The notes beneath the pieces were generated by a model that had not been told where the DNA came from, ran no database searches, and worked only from the letters and a program-made list of their open reading frames with translations. The position numbers and the translations under genes were made by a program. A stretch of 64,000 nucleotides of DNA from Bradyrhizobium betae (GTDB lineage Bacteria; Pseudomonadota; Alphaproteobacteria; Rhizobiales; Xanthobacteraceae): positions 1 to 64,000 of the forward strand of contig NZ_MZXW01000011.1 of NCBI RefSeq assembly GCF_004123905.1, read 5' to 3'. Below are positions 30,216 to 39,339 of the stretch, piece by piece; position 1 is the stretch's first letter, and each line of letters starts with the position of its first letter.

Positions 30216-31535
30216 ATGAGCACCGATGCCGTCGCCTTAATCGGCTTCGTTTCCCTGTTTGCGTTGATGCTGCTGCGCGTGCCCGTCGGCATGGCGATGG
30301 GCCTCGTCGGCGTGTCCGGCTTCGCCTATCTCGTCAACGGGACGGCAGCGCTGAAGCTGGTCGGCCAGACCTCGATGCGCACGGTCACCGACTACACCTT
30401 CGGCGTCATCCCGATGTTTTTGCTGATGGGCTCCTTCGTCAGCAATTCCGGCATGAGCCGCGAGCTGTTCCGCGCCGCCAACGGTTTCGTCGGGCATCTG
30501 CGCGGCGGGCTCGGCATCGCCACCGTCGGCGCCTGCGGCGGCTTTGCCGCGATTTGCGGCTCGTCGGTTGCGACCGCCGCGACCTTCTCCGCCGTCGCTT
30601 ATCCCGAGATGCGCCGCTTCGGCTATCCGCAATCGTTTGCCACGGGCGTGATCGCGGCAGGCGGAACGCTGGGCGCCATGCTGCCGCCCTCCACCGTGCT
30701 CGCGGTCTACGGCATCATCACCGAGCAGGACATCGGAAAACTCTTCATCGCCGGCATCATTCCGGGCCTGCTGGCGATGACCATGTACATGATCACGATC
30801 TTCCTGATCGGCTATTTCCGCCCCGACTTCCTGCCCAAGGGCAAAGTGCTGCCGTGGCGCGAGCGCTTCGCCGGGCTGAAGGAGATCTGGGCGCCGGTGC
30901 TGCTGTTCGTCTTCGTGATCGGCGGCCTCTACGGCCTGCCCTTCCTGCCGCGTTTCACACCGACCGAAGCCGGCGGCGTCGGCGCGGCCGGCGCCTTCAT
31001 CATCGGCGTGGTCACGGGCCGCCTCGACCGCGAGAAGATTCTGGCCTCGCTGCTCCAGGCGACGCGCACCGCGGCAGCCGTGTTCACTGTGCTGATCGGC
31101 GCTTTGATTTTCGGCTACTTCCTCACGGTGACGCAGACGCCGCAAAAGGTGACGGAATTTTTGACCGGCCTCGGCCTCGGCCCCTACGGCGTTCTGGCGC
31201 TGATCATGGTGATGTATCTCGTGCTCGGCTGCCTGATGGACGCCATGGCGATGATCATCCTGACCGTGCCGATCATCTTCCCCGTCATCACCCATCTTGG
31301 TTTTGACCCGATCTGGTTCGGCGTCATCATCGTGATGACCGTCGAGCTCGGCCTGATTCATCCACCGGTGGGGATGAACGTCTTTGTCATCAAAAGCGTG
31401 GTGAAGGATGTGTCCTTCTCCACGATTTTCAAGGGCGTGATCCCGTTCGTGGCGACCGATCTCGTGCGCCTGGTGATCCTGATCGCCTTCCCGCTGCTGG
31501 CGACCTGGCTGCCGACGCGGATGATGGCGCATTAG
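30216..31535 (+). CDS. TRAP transporter large permease (DctM family, TarM-like)
   Basis: A 439-residue membrane protein with 11-12 hydrophobic segments. FGVIPMFLLMGSFVSNSGMSRELF, GGFAAICGSSVATAATF and AGGTLGAMLPPSTVLAVYG are the conserved DctM regions, and LIHPPVGMNVFVIKSV lies near the C-terminus. It carries out the sodium-driven transport step. It is translated close behind the small permease and followed 12 bases later by a DUF3237 gene. Confidence 0.95.
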   Translation: MSTDAVALIGFVSLFALMLLRVPVGMAMGLVGVSGFAYLVNGTAALKLVGQTSMRTVTDYTFGVIPMFLLMGSFVSNSGMSRELFRAANGFVGHLRGGLGIATVGACGGFAAICGSSVATAATFSAVAYPEMRRFGYPQSFATGVIAAGGTLGAMLPPSTVLAVYGIITEQDIGKLFIAGIIPGLLAMTMYMITIFLIGYFRPDFLPKGKVLPWRERFAGLKEIWAPVLLFVFVIGGLYGLPFLPRFTPTEAGGVGAAGAFIIGVVTGRLDREKILASLLQATRTAAAVFTVLIGALIFGYFLTVTQTPQKVTEFLTGLGLGPYGVLALIMVMYLVLGCLMDAMAMIILTVPIIFPVITHLGFDPIWFGVIIVMTVELGLIHPPVGMNVFVIKSVVKDVSFSTIFKGVIPFVATDLVRLVILIAFPLLATWLPTRMMAH

Positions 31536-31547
31536 AGAGGGAAAGCG

Positions 31548-32009
31548 ATGACCGCACCGATGCTCGGGACGAAATACGTCTTCACCATCACTGCGAAAAT
31601 CGGCGACGTCGTCACCGCCGGCGAAACCGGCATCGGCGTCCGCCGCATCATTCCGATCATCGGCGGCGAAGTGACAGGCGCGATCACCGGCCGTGTGCTG
31701 CCGTTCGGCGCCGACTTCCAGACTATCCGGCCCAACGAGCTGATCGATCTCGAAGCCAAATACGCCTTCGAGACCGACGACGGCGCGATCATCTATGTCG
31801 AGAACAAGGGCATGCGCTTCGGCCCGGTCGAGCTGCTGCAAAAGCTCAAGCGCGGCGAGCCGGTCGATCCCAAGCTGATCTATTTCCGTACCGTGCCGAA
31901 ATTCGAGACGGGGCATGAGAAGTACCGCTGGCTGATGGAGCACATTTTTGTCGGCTCCGCCGCACGGCATGCGGATCGCGTGGTGATCGACGTGCATCAG
32001 GTGGTGTGA
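31548..32009 (+). CDS. DUF3237 domain-containing protein
   Basis: A 153-residue protein that I recognise as DUF3237: an all-beta small domain with YVFTITAKIGDVV at the N-terminus, IIPIIGGEVTGAITGRVLPFGADFQ in the centre, and FRTVPKFETGHEKYRWLMEHIFVGSA near the end. No catalytic function is established for the family as far as I know. It has a good ribosome site (GAGAGGG) and follows the TRAP permease by 12 bases, ahead of the hydroxycinnamate genes, so a role in aromatic uptake or metabolism is plausible. Confidence 0.85.
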   Translation: MTAPMLGTKYVFTITAKIGDVVTAGETGIGVRRIIPIIGGEVTGAITGRVLPFGADFQTIRPNELIDLEAKYAFETDDGAIIYVENKGMRFGPVELLQKLKRGEPVDPKLIYFRTVPKFETGHEKYRWLMEHIFVGSAARHADRVVIDVHQVV

Positions 32010-32053
32010 GGGCTTGAGCGGTCCGCGTTCTAGCCGTGCCTCAATCTCCGCTC

Positions 32054-32180
32054 GTCGTCCCGGCGGAGGCCGGGACCCATAACCACAGGGAGTGGTTTGG
32101 CGAAAACGCGTCGTTCGGTACTCAGACCGCCCACAATTGATGGATTCCGCGGTATGGGTCCCGGCCTCCGCCGGGACGAC
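32054..32180. repeat. perfect palindromic repeat, 28-bp arms
   Basis: Bases 32054-32081 are the exact reverse complement of 32153-32180 (arm core CCCGGCGGAGGCCGGGACCC), with a 71-base loop. It lies between the DUF3237 gene and the hydratase promoter and may insulate the two transcripts. Confidence 0.82.
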
Positions 32181-32223
32181 ATCGAATATGGAGCGCCACA
32201 TGCAGTCCCAAGCCGCCCCCTCC

Positions 32224-32256
32224 TTGACTCCCGCAGAATTCGTTATACAACATAAC
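32224..32256 (+). promoter_or_regulatory. hydroxycinnamate operon promoter and CouR-like operator
   Basis: TTGACT (32224-32229) is a good -35. GTTATACAACATAAC (32242-32256) is an inverted repeat with five-base arms and a five-base centre that covers the -10 region. The start codon of the hydratase gene follows at 32276. The arms match the GTTAT half-site of the MarR intergenic palindrome at 20647. Confidence 0.65.
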
Positions 32257-32275
32257 TATTCTGATAAGGACGCAA

Positions 32276-33085
32276 ATGACACAGGGAAACGCCGAGACCG
32301 CTGACGCGGGCGCCTCCGGGCTGTTGAGGATCGAGCGAGCGGACCGGGTTCTGACCGTAGGCCTGAACCGGCCGGCCAAGCGCAATGCGCTCAATGACGG
32401 CATCATCCTCGAAATCGGGGAGTGCTTTACGTCCCTGCCGGAGGATATCGGCGCGGTGGTCATCCACGGTATCGGCGATCATTTCTCCAGCGGCCTCGAC
32501 CTCTCCGAGCTGCAGGACCACGACGCCACCGGCGGTCTGCTCCATTCCCAGATGTGGCACCGGGTGTTCGACCGCATCCAGTACAGCCGCGTGCCTGTGA
32601 TCGCGGCACTGAAGGGTGCCGTGATCGGCGGCGGACTCGAGCTAGCCTGCGCCGCCCACATTCGCGTCGCCGAGCCCTCGACCTATTTTGCGCTGCCGGA
32701 GGGGCAGCGCGGTATCTTCGTCGGCGGCGGCGGCTCGGTGCGGCTGCCGCGGCTGATCGGCGTTGCCAGGATGATGGACATGATGCTGACGGGGCGCGTC
32801 TATACCGCGACCGAAGGCGCCTCCTACGGCTTTGCGCAATACGTGACTGAGACCGGCAACGGGCTCGGCAAGGCGCTGGAGCTTGCCACCAAGGTCGCCT
32901 CCAACGCGCCGCTGACGAATTTCGCCGTGATTCAGGCGCTGCCGATGATCGCGGAGGCCAATCCGCAAACCGGCCTGCTGATGGAATCGCTGATGGCCAC
33001 CGTCGCCCAGAGCGACAAGGAGGCAAAACGCCGGATCCGCGAATTCCTCGAGCACAAGACCGCCAAGGTGAAGCCGAAATCATGA
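32276..33085 (+). CDS. crotonase-family hydratase/lyase (CouA/feruloyl-CoA hydratase-lyase-like)
   Basis: A 269-residue crotonase-fold enzyme. The first oxyanion loop is HFSSGLDLSEL near residue 70, the second GAVIGGGLELACA near 115, and the acidic active-site region ALPEGQRGIFVGGGGSVRLPR follows. With the adjacent feruloyl-CoA synthetase it most likely hydrates hydroxycinnamoyl-CoA, with or without retro-aldol cleavage to a benzaldehyde; the sequence alone does not settle which. The stop overlaps the synthetase start (ATGA), showing tight coupling. A palindromic operator lies just upstream. Confidence 0.87.
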   Translation: MTQGNAETADAGASGLLRIERADRVLTVGLNRPAKRNALNDGIILEIGECFTSLPEDIGAVVIHGIGDHFSSGLDLSELQDHDATGGLLHSQMWHRVFDRIQYSRVPVIAALKGAVIGGGLELACAAHIRVAEPSTYFALPEGQRGIFVGGGGSVRLPRLIGVARMMDMMLTGRVYTATEGASYGFAQYVTETGNGLGKALELATKVASNAPLTNFAVIQALPMIAEANPQTGLLMESLMATVAQSDKEAKRRIREFLEHKTAKVKPKS

Positions 33086-34965
33086 GCGCGCAGCCGTCCT
33101 CTTCCAGCATGGAGCGCGGCGCGAGCACTTCCCCGCTGCGGCCCATTTCGTTCGGCGATCCCGTCGTCGACATCGATCGTCGCGACGACGGCACGATCTA
33201 CCTGCGGCCAAAGCAGTCGCTCGGCGATTATCCCGTCCGCATCACCGACCGTTTGCATCATTGGGCGACGACGACGCCTGATCGCGTCTTCATGGCGCAG
33301 CGCGAAGGCGGCCGCGGCTGGCGCAAGATTACCTATGCCGAGTTGCTCACCGCGAGCCGGCATATTGCCTCAAGCCTGATCCAGCGCGGGCTCTCCGCCG
33401 AACGGCCCGTCGTCATCCTCTCCGGCAATTCGATCGACCATGCGCTGCTGGCCTTCGGCGCATTCTATGCCGGCGTTCCGTTCTGCCCGGTGTCGCCGGC
33501 CTATTCGCTGGTGTCGAAGGATTACGGCAAGCTGTCCTACCTGATGAAGCTGCTGACGCCGGGCCTCGTCTTCGCTGAGGATGCCGACAAGTTTGCGGAT
33601 GCGCTCGCCACAAACGTCTCGCTCGGCACCGAGATCGCTGCGTCCTATGGCCATGTGCCGGGCCGCGACGTCACCTTGCTCGCCGACCTCATGGCGACGC
33701 CGATCCACAGCGATCTCGACGCGATGCACGGCAAGATCGGCCCGGATACGATCGCAAAATTCCTGCTGACATCAGGCTCGACCGGCAATCCCAAGGCCGT
33801 CATCAACACCCAGCGCATGATCTGCGCCAACCAGGTCATGCTGCGCGAAACGCTCGCCTTCCTCAAGGACGAGCCGCCCGTCATCATCGACTGGCTGCCG
33901 TGGAACCACACTTTTGGCGGCAACCACAATATCGGGCTGACGCTCTACAATGGCGGCTCGATGTATCTGGACGCCGGCAAGCCGATGCCCGGCGGCATCG
34001 AGGAGACCGTGCGCAATCTCCAGGAGATTTCGCCGACGGTCTATTTCAACGTCCCCAAGGGCTACGAGTCGCTGCTGCCCTATCTGCGCGACGACCAGGG
34101 CCTGCGCGCAAAATTCTTCGACCGGCTGCATGCGATGTTCTTCTCGGGCGCGGCGCTCTCGCCCTTCGTCTGGGACAGCCTCGACGAGCTCGCGGTGAAG
34201 GAGAAGGGTTATCGCGTGCCGATGCTGACCGGCCTTGGCGCGACCGAGACCGCGCCGTTCTTCATGTCGGTCAATCCGCGCACCAGCCGCTCCGGCCATG
34301 TCGGATTGCCGGTGTCCGGCAACGTCGCCAAGCTCGTGCCGAACAACGGCAAGATGGAAGTGCGCGCCAAGGGCCCGAACGTGATGCCCGGCTACTGGCG
34401 TCAGCCCGAGATCACCGCAAAATCCTTCGACGAGGAAGGATTTTACATGATGGGCGATGCGCTCAAGCCCGCCGATCCCGACGATCTCAACGCCGGTTTC
34501 GATTTCGACGGCCGCGTCAGCGAGGACTTCAAGCTCGGCAGCGGCACCTGGGTCAGCGTTGGTCCCTTGCGCGCGCGCTTCGTTGCGGCCTGCGCGCCGC
34601 TGGTGCGCGACGTCGTCATCGCCGGCATCAACCGCGACGAGGTCTCCGCGCTGGTGCTGCTCGATCTCGACGGCTGCCGGCTGATCAACCCGACGCTGCC
34701 GGCCGACAACCTCACCGTCACCGCCCGCGACCGGCTGGTCCGCGAAGCTTTTCGCGAGCGCCTGACGCAGTTTCTTGCTTCGGCCACGGGATCCTCGACG
34801 CGGATCACCCGCGCGATCCTGCTGGATACGCCGCTGTCGATCGACAAGGGTGAGGTCACCGACAAGGGCTCGATCAACCAGCGTGCGGTGCTGGAGCATC
34901 GCGGTGAGCTGATCGAGGAGCTCTACGCTGCCAATCCGTCGGACCGTGTGATATCGGTCGCTTAA
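33082..34965 (+). CDS. feruloyl-/p-coumaroyl-CoA synthetase
   Basis: A 627-residue AMP-forming ligase of the feruloyl-CoA synthetase type, which activates hydroxycinnamates with ATP and Co[24 protein letters not shown] (phosphate loop near residues 228-240), [31 protein letters not shown] and [18 protein letters not shown] are typical of the family, as is the C-terminal [22 protein letters not shown] with the adenylation Lys. It is coupled to the hydratase gene by a four-base overlap. R. palustris calls the equivalent CouB, by my recollection. Confidence 0.9.
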   Translation: MSAQPSSSSMERGASTSPLRPISFGDPVVDIDRRDDGTIYLRPKQSLGDYPVRITDRLHHWATTTPDRVFMAQREGGRGWRKITYAELLTASRHIASSLIQRGLSAERPVVILSGNSIDHALLAFGAFYAGVPFCPVSPAYSLVSKDYGKLSYLMKLLTPGLVFAEDADKFADALATNVSLGTEIAASYGHVPGRDVTLLADLMATPIHSDLDAMHGKIGPDTIAKFLLTSGSTGNPKAVINTQRMICANQVMLRETLAFLKDEPPVIIDWLPWNHTFGGNHNIGLTLYNGGSMYLDAGKPMPGGIEETVRNLQEISPTVYFNVPKGYESLLPYLRDDQGLRAKFFDRLHAMFFSGAALSPFVWDSLDELAVKEKGYRVPMLTGLGATETAPFFMSVNPRTSRSGHVGLPVSGNVAKLVPNNGKMEVRAKGPNVMPGYWRQPEITAKSFDEEGFYMMGDALKPADPDDLNAGFDFDGRVSEDFKLGSGTWVSVGPLRARFVAACAPLVRDVVIAGINRDEVSALVLLDLDGCRLINPTLPADNLTVTARDRLVREAFRERLTQFLASATGSSTRITRAILLDTPLSIDKGEVTDKGSINQRAVLEHRGELIEELYAANPSDRVISVA

Positions 34966-34990
34966 GAAATCATCGTACCAGGAGAACGCC

Positions 34991-35752
34991 ATGTTGTTGA
35001 AGGATCAGGCAGCCATCGTCACCGGCGGCGCATCGGGACTGGGCGCTGCGACCGCGCGAAAACTGGCGGCGCAGGGCGCCAGGGTCGCGGTGTGCGATCT
35101 CAATGCCAAGCTCGCCGAAACCGTCGCCGCCGAGATCAAGGGCGTCGCAATCACCTGCGACGTGTCAGATGCGGCCTCCGCCGAAGCTGCGATCGCACAG
35201 GCAACCAAGGCCCATGGCGCGCCGCGCGTGCTGGTCAACTGCGCCGGCATTGGCGTTGCCAAGCGCGTGGTCGGCCGCGACGGCCCGATGGCGCTCGCCG
35301 ATTTCGACAAGGTGATCAAGGTCAACCTCATCGGCACCTTCAACATGCTGCGCCTCGCCGCAACCGAGATGTCCAAGCTGGAGCCGCAGGCGACCGGCGA
35401 GCGCGGCGTCATCATCAACACGGCGTCCGTTGCCGCCTATGACGGCCAGATCGGCCAGTCGGCCTATTCGGCCTCGAAGGGCGGCATCGTCGGCATGACC
35501 TTGCCGATCGCGCGCGAGCTCGCGCAGTTCGGCGTCCGCGTGCTGACGATTGCGCCCGGCCTGTTCCTCACGCCGCTGCTCGCGAACCTGCCGCAGGAGG
35601 CCCAGGACTCGCTCGCCGCCGCGATCCCGTTCCCGCGCCGGCTCGGCCACGCGGATGAATTCGCCGCACTCGCGCTGCACATGGTCGAGAATTCCTACCT
35701 GAACGGCGAAGTGGTCCGCCTTGACGGCTCGCTGCGCATGGCGCCGAAATAG
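34991..35752 (+). CDS. SDR oxidoreductase, 3-hydroxyacyl-CoA dehydrogenase type 2 (HSD10)-like
   Basis: A 253-residue short-chain dehydrogenase. TGGASGLG at residues 11-18 binds NAD, and a CDV segment follows the third strand with Asp, favouring NAD over [32 protein letters not shown] and YSASKGG (catalytic Tyr and Lys near 158-162) complete the site. The pattern, including [12 protein letters not shown] and [13 protein letters not shown], is that of HSD10-like 3-hydroxyacyl-CoA dehydrogenases. It may oxidise the 3-hydroxy-phenylpropionyl-CoA formed by the hydratase. AGGAG precedes the ATG; the gene is in line with the synthetase. Confidence 0.88.
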   Translation: MLLKDQAAIVTGGASGLGAATARKLAAQGARVAVCDLNAKLAETVAAEIKGVAITCDVSDAASAEAAIAQATKAHGAPRVLVNCAGIGVAKRVVGRDGPMALADFDKVIKVNLIGTFNMLRLAATEMSKLEPQATGERGVIINTASVAAYDGQIGQSAYSASKGGIVGMTLPIARELAQFGVRVLTIAPGLFLTPLLANLPQEAQDSLAAAIPFPRRLGHADEFAALALHMVENSYLNGEVVRLDGSLRMAPK

Positions 35753-35762
35753 GGCACGACAC

Positions 35763-36182
35763 ATGTTCGTGAACCGGCGCGACGTCCAGATCCAGTGGGG
35801 CGATTGCGACCCCGCCAACATCGTCTACTACCCGCGTTATTTCGCGATGTTCGACGATTCGACGTCGACCCTGTTCGAGGTCGCCGGGTTCTCGAAGCAG
35901 GATCTGGTCAAAAAATACGGCCTGGTGGGCATCCCCATGGTCGACACCCGGTCAAAATTCTACATCCCCTCGACCTATGGCGACTGGATCACCATCGAGA
36001 CCAAGATCGAGAGCATCAAGCGCTCGAGTTTTGAGGTGAAGCACAACGTCTACAAGGGCGAGGATCTCGCCATCGAAGGTTTCGAGACCCGCGTCCTGGT
36101 CGGCCGCGACCCTGTTAACCCCGACAAACTGAAATCGGCACCGTTTCCTGCGGAAATGGTAGCCAAATTCACGGGGAGTTAA
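35763..36182 (+). CDS. 4-hydroxybenzoyl-CoA thioesterase-like hotdog protein
   Basis: A 139-residue hotdog thioesterase. VQIQWGDCDPANIVYYPRYFAMFDD carries the Asp of the 4-hydroxybenzoyl-CoA thioesterase (4HBT) motif and its following Tyr-Pro. It would release a free acid such as 4-hydroxybenzoate from CoA. This fits the pathway: hydroxycinnamoyl-CoA to 4-hydroxybenzoyl-CoA, then free 4-hydroxybenzoate for PobA encoded nearby. The start ATG 35763 lies ten bases after the SDR stop. Confidence 0.88.
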   Translation: MFVNRRDVQIQWGDCDPANIVYYPRYFAMFDDSTSTLFEVAGFSKQDLVKKYGLVGIPMVDTRSKFYIPSTYGDWITIETKIESIKRSSFEVKHNVYKGEDLAIEGFETRVLVGRDPVNPDKLKSAPFPAEMVAKFTGS

Positions 36183-36275
36183 GTCCGGAGCTAAATCGCC
36201 GCATCGCCAAAAGAGGGGGCTGAATTACCCCCCGATTTCTGCTTTCAAAGAAACACGTCAAGGGAGGAATAATAG

Positions 36276-37427
36276 ATGAAAAGCTTTTACCTGACCGCCG
36301 CCATCACTGCGGCGACGCTTGCCCTGCCGGCGCTGCCTGCGCTGGCCCAGACCGCCGAGATCACCATCGGCATCACCACCACCACGACCGGTCCGGGCGC
36401 AGCCCTCGGCATTCCCGAGCGCAACGCGCTGGAGTTCGTGCCGAAGGAAATCGGCGGCGTGCCGCTGAAGGTGATCGTGCTCGACGACGGCGGCGATCCT
36501 ACCACGGCAACCACCAACGCCCGCCGCTTCGTGACCGAATCCAAGGCCGACATCATCATGGGCTCGGCGCTGACGCCGCCGACGATCGCGGTCTCCAACG
36601 TCGCCAACGAAGCCGGCATTCCGCATTTCGGCCTGGCGCCGTTCCCGATCACCCCGGAACGCATGAAGTGGTCGGTGGCGATGCCGCAGCCGATTCCGAT
36701 CATGGGCAAGGTGCTCTACGAGCACATGAAGTCGAAGGGCGTGAAGACGGTCGGCTATATCGGCTATTCCGACTCGTACGGCGACCTCTGGTTCAACGAC
36801 TTCAAGGCCCAGGGCGTACCGATGGGCATGACCCTTGCGGACGAAGAACGGTTCGCGCGGCCCGACACGTCGGTCACCGGACAGGTCCTGAAGCTCGTCG
36901 CCGCCAATCCCGACGCAATCCTGGTCGGCGCCTCCGGCACCGCGGCCGCGCTGCCACAGACCGAGCTGCGCGAGCGCGGCTACCAGGGCCTGATCTACCA
37001 GACCCACGGTGCTGCCAGCATGGACTTCATCCGCATCGCCGGTAAGGCCGCGGAAGGCGTCCTGATGGCCTCGGGCCCGGTGATGGACCCGGAGGATCAG
37101 CCGGACGAAGCCGCCACCAAGAAACCCGGCCTCGCGCTCAACACCGCCTATGAGGGCAAGTACGGTCCGAACAGCCGCAGCCAGTTCGCCGGCCATTCCT
37201 ACGACGCGTTCGAGATCCTGAAGCGCGTCATCCCGACGGCGCTGAAAACCGCAAAACCCGGCACGCCGGAATTCCGCGAAGCGATCCGCCAGGCGCTGCT
37301 GTCGGAGCGGGAAATCGCCGCAAGCCAGGGTGTCTACAATTTCACCGAAAAGGACCGCTACGGCCTGGACGACCGCTCGCGCATCCTGCTCACGGTGAAG
37401 AACGGCAAGTACACGCTGGTGAAGTAG
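36276..37427 (+). CDS. HAAT-family ABC substrate-binding protein (CouP-like)
   Basis: A 383-residue periplasmic binding protein. The signal peptide (about 24 residues) ends at LPALAQ; the mature part has ITIGITTTTTGPGAALGIPE, VLDDGGDPTTATTNARRFV, GSALTPPTIAVSNVANEAG and TVGYIGYSDSYGDLWF. It is the last gene of the hydroxycinnamate run and has no transport genes beside it, whereas the ABC operon at 20753-24298 lacks a binding protein. Together they probably form one CouPSTU-type importer. AAGGGAGGAATAATAG precedes the ATG; a clear terminator follows. Confidence 0.9.
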   Translation: MKSFYLTAAITAATLALPALPALAQTAEITIGITTTTTGPGAALGIPERNALEFVPKEIGGVPLKVIVLDDGGDPTTATTNARRFVTESKADIIMGSALTPPTIAVSNVANEAGIPHFGLAPFPITPERMKWSVAMPQPIPIMGKVLYEHMKSKGVKTVGYIGYSDSYGDLWFNDFKAQGVPMGMTLADEERFARPDTSVTGQVLKLVAANPDAILVGASGTAAALPQTELRERGYQGLIYQTHGAASMDFIRIAGKAAEGVLMASGPVMDPEDQPDEAATKKPGLALNTAYEGKYGPNSRSQFAGHSYDAFEILKRVIPTALKTAKPGTPEFREAIRQALLSEREIAASQGVYNFTEKDRYGLDDRSRILLTVKNGKYTLVK

Positions 37428-37452
37428 GCGCGGCGAAAGTTTCGAGACGACG

Positions 37453-37481
37453 AGAGCCGGCCTGATGGGCCGGCTCTTTTT
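37453..37481 (+). terminator. rho-independent terminator after the CouP-like gene
   Basis: AGAGCCGGCC (37453-37462) pairs perfectly with GGCCGGCTCT (37468-37477) around five bases, followed by a T-rich tail. It closes the hydroxycinnamate operon and faces a convergent gene. Confidence 0.88.
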
Positions 37482-37503
37482 CTTATGCGATCCGTGTGAA
37501 GCC

Positions 37504-38232
37504 TCAGGCCGCCTGCCGCAGCGGGGTCCAGGAAAACTCCGGATAATAATTGTCCATCATGCGGTCGACATAAGAGGTGAGATTCGCAAATCCCTCGGCC
37601 CGCTGGCGTAAGGCCGATTCGAAGAACGGCGTCAGGATTCCCGCGAGCGCGCCGAAGGCGGTGGCATCGACGCCGCAGGGCTTGTTGCCCATCAGATATG
37701 CCTTGTCGCCGAGCTGCACCGACAGCGCGAACAGCGAGCGCACCGCGAGATCGACGTCGTCATCGGGCGCGTGGCGGCCGAGGCCGGACAGCAGATAGTT
37801 CTCGGCGACGCGGAATTGCGCGTCCTCGCGCAGTTTTTCGCGGGTGTGCTCCGGCGCGCCGTCGAAGAAATGCGCAGGCCCCTTGGCGAAATTGACCGGA
37901 TCGACCCAGCGTGCCCCGACCAGCGCAAAATAAACGTGATGCTCGATCATGCGCTCGAACGCCCAGGCCTGCGCGCGTTCTTGTAAAGACAGGCCGGCGT
38001 CAAAATCGAAGCCATAGCGGCGCTCGATATGTGCGCGGATGAAGGTGGAATCGGCCACCGCCTCGCCGCCATCGTCGATGAACGGCAATTGTCCCTTGGG
38101 CGAAGCGGGCGGCATCGCACGCTCTTTCCGGTAGGGCAGTCCTGCCATCTTGAGCTGCACCTCCGTCTTGGTGACGAAGGGGCTGATTTCCGGCAGGCCG
38201 AAGCCGGTGCCAAAGCCGTAAAGCGTGATCAT
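37504..38232 (-). CDS. glutathione S-transferase family protein
   Basis: A 242-residue GST-like protein. The N-terminal thioredoxin domain reads MITLYGFGTGFGLPEISPFV, then PYRKERAMPPASPKGQLPFIDDGG with the cis-Pro and ADSTFIRAHIE for the glutathione-contact region. The all-helical C-terminal half follows. It resembles the Tom37/metaxin-like bacterial branch rather than classical detoxifying GSTs; the substrate is unknown. The ATG at 38232 has a GGAGAG ribosome site. It follows a small protein gene on the same strand and a divergent WYL regulator. Confidence 0.87.
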   Translation of the reverse strand: MITLYGFGTGFGLPEISPFVTKTEVQLKMAGLPYRKERAMPPASPKGQLPFIDDGGEAVADSTFIRAHIERRYGFDFDAGLSLQERAQAWAFERMIEHHVYFALVGARWVDPVNFAKGPAHFFDGAPEHTREKLREDAQFRVAENYLLSGLGRHAPDDDVDLAVRSLFALSVQLGDKAYLMGNKPCGVDATAFGALAGILTPFFESALRQRAEGFANLTSYVDRMMDNYYPEFSWTPLRQAA

Positions 38233-38267
38233 GCGAGCTCTCCTGAACCTGCGAAAGTTGACGGAAC

Positions 38268-38528
38268 CTATCTGCCGGCTGCTGCCACCATGGTGGCAGC
38301 AGCCGTGATATCTTCTGCGAAACGCGCCCCCCGCCAGGCGCGGCCCATCACATGGCGGACCAGCGCGTCCGCGGCCTGGGTCAACGAGCGCGCCACCACG
38401 CTTGCGAGCGCAAACCGGAGGTCGACGGCCATGAGATCGAGCGAAACGAGGCGGCCGAACGCCCAGGTGGACCACAGCTGTGTCCGCCACAGCGGAGCGG
38501 CCGGGCCGAAATGGGTTGGAATGATCAT
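38268..38528 (-). CDS. small conserved-looking hypothetical protein
   Basis: An 86-residue protein starting MIIPTHFGPAAPLW, with an amphipathic middle (LMAVDLRFALASVVARSLTQ) and a basic HVMGRAWRGARF stretch. I do not recognise a family. Support for it being real: a good Shine-Dalgarno (GAAGGGGA) seven bases before ATG 38528, balanced composition, and placement 35 bases ahead of the GST gene on the same strand, facing a divergent regulator. It could be a small partner of the GST-like protein. Confidence 0.55.
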   Translation of the reverse strand: MIIPTHFGPAAPLWRTQLWSTWAFGRLVSLDLMAVDLRFALASVVARSLTQAADALVRHVMGRAWRGARFAEDITAAATMVAAAGR

Positions 38529-38575
38529 GGACAAATCCCCTTCAGTCGATGTGTTGTCCCGGTATAGAACTCCCC

Positions 38576-38597
38576 TGCTGCCAACATCCTGTCAGCA
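38576..38597. promoter_or_regulatory. predicted WYL/YafY operator
   Basis: TGCTG (38576-38580) and CAGCA (38593-38597) flank CCAACATCCTGT in the gap between the small-protein gene and the divergent WYL regulator. The core ACATCCTGTCAG is shared with the stronger palindrome at 46031-46059 upstream of the second WYL gene. Confidence 0.5.
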
Positions 38598-38640
38598 TCA
38601 ACACGCTGTTTCCTGACCCGCCCCCGAGAAGAGAATTGTC

Positions 38641-39339
38641 ATGAGACGCGCCGACCGGCTGTTTCAGATCATCCAGGTGCTGAGGCGCACGCGAAAACCG
38701 CTGACGGCGGACGCGATCGCGGCCGAGCTCGAGACATCGAAGCGCACCATCTATCGCGACATCGCAACGCTGATGGGTCAGCGCGTGCCGATCCGCGGCG
38801 AAGCCGGCATGGGCTACATCCTGGAAAAGGGTTTTGACCTGCCGCCCCTGATGCTGACACCCGACGAGATCGAGGCGGCGGTGCTGGGCGCGCAATGGGT
38901 CGCGGGCCATGCCGATTCCGCGCTGGCGCGCGCGGCCGAAGACCTGATGGCCAAGATCGCCGACACCGTGCCTGAGCGCTTGCGTCCCTTCGTGCTGGAG
39001 CCCGCAAGCCGCGCGCGACCAAGCTGGAACAGGGAGCCTGACCGACTCGACATGGCGCGTACGCGCACCCATATCCACGAAGGCAAGAAGATCATGCTGC
39101 GCTATCGTGACGAGCAGGGCCGCCCCAGCGAGCGCATGATCTGGCCGATCTCGGTCGGCTATCTTGAAGCGGTGCGCCTGCTCGCAGCCTGGTGCGAGCT
39201 GCGCGGCGACTTCCGCAGCTTCCGCACCGACCGCGTGGTGGAAGCGACCTATCTCGACGAGAGATATCCTGAAAGGCGCGACGTGCTGCGCGCGAGATGG
39301 CGGCAGAGCTTGGTCTGGGGCCCGCCAAAGGACACATGA
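38641..39339 (+). CDS. YafY/WYL-domain transcriptional regulator
   Basis: A 232-residue regulator. Residues 1-60 are a DeoR-like helix-turn-helix (MRRADRLFQIIQVLRR, LTADAIAAELETSKRTIYRDIATLM). Residues 130-215 are a WYL domain (KKIMLRYRDEQGRPSERMIWPISVGYLEAVRLLAAWCELRGDFRSFRTDRV); the WYL triplet itself is replaced by a GYL-type variant. WYL domains bind small ligands or nucleic acid. It is divergent from the small protein and GST genes, and overlaps the YkgJ-like gene downstream (ATGA). Confidence 0.92.
   Translation: MRRADRLFQIIQVLRRTRKPLTADAIAAELETSKRTIYRDIATLMGQRVPIRGEAGMGYILEKGFDLPPLMLTPDEIEAAVLGAQWVAGHADSALARAAEDLMAKIADTVPERLRPFVLEPASRARPSWNREPDRLDMARTRTHIHEGKKIMLRYRDEQGRPSERMIWPISVGYLEAVRLLAAWCELRGDFRSFRTDRVVEATYLDERYPERRDVLRARWRQSLVWGPPKDT

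Noticed and set aside
30237-32201. Minus-strand open frame of 654 codons
   Set aside because: It is antisense to the TRAP large permease and DUF3237 genes and extremely rich in Asp, His and Arg.
36200-36240. Terminator or attenuator before the CouP-like gene
   Set aside because: GGGGGCTGAATTACCCCC can form a short stem, but there is no T tract and the stem is only five or six bases.
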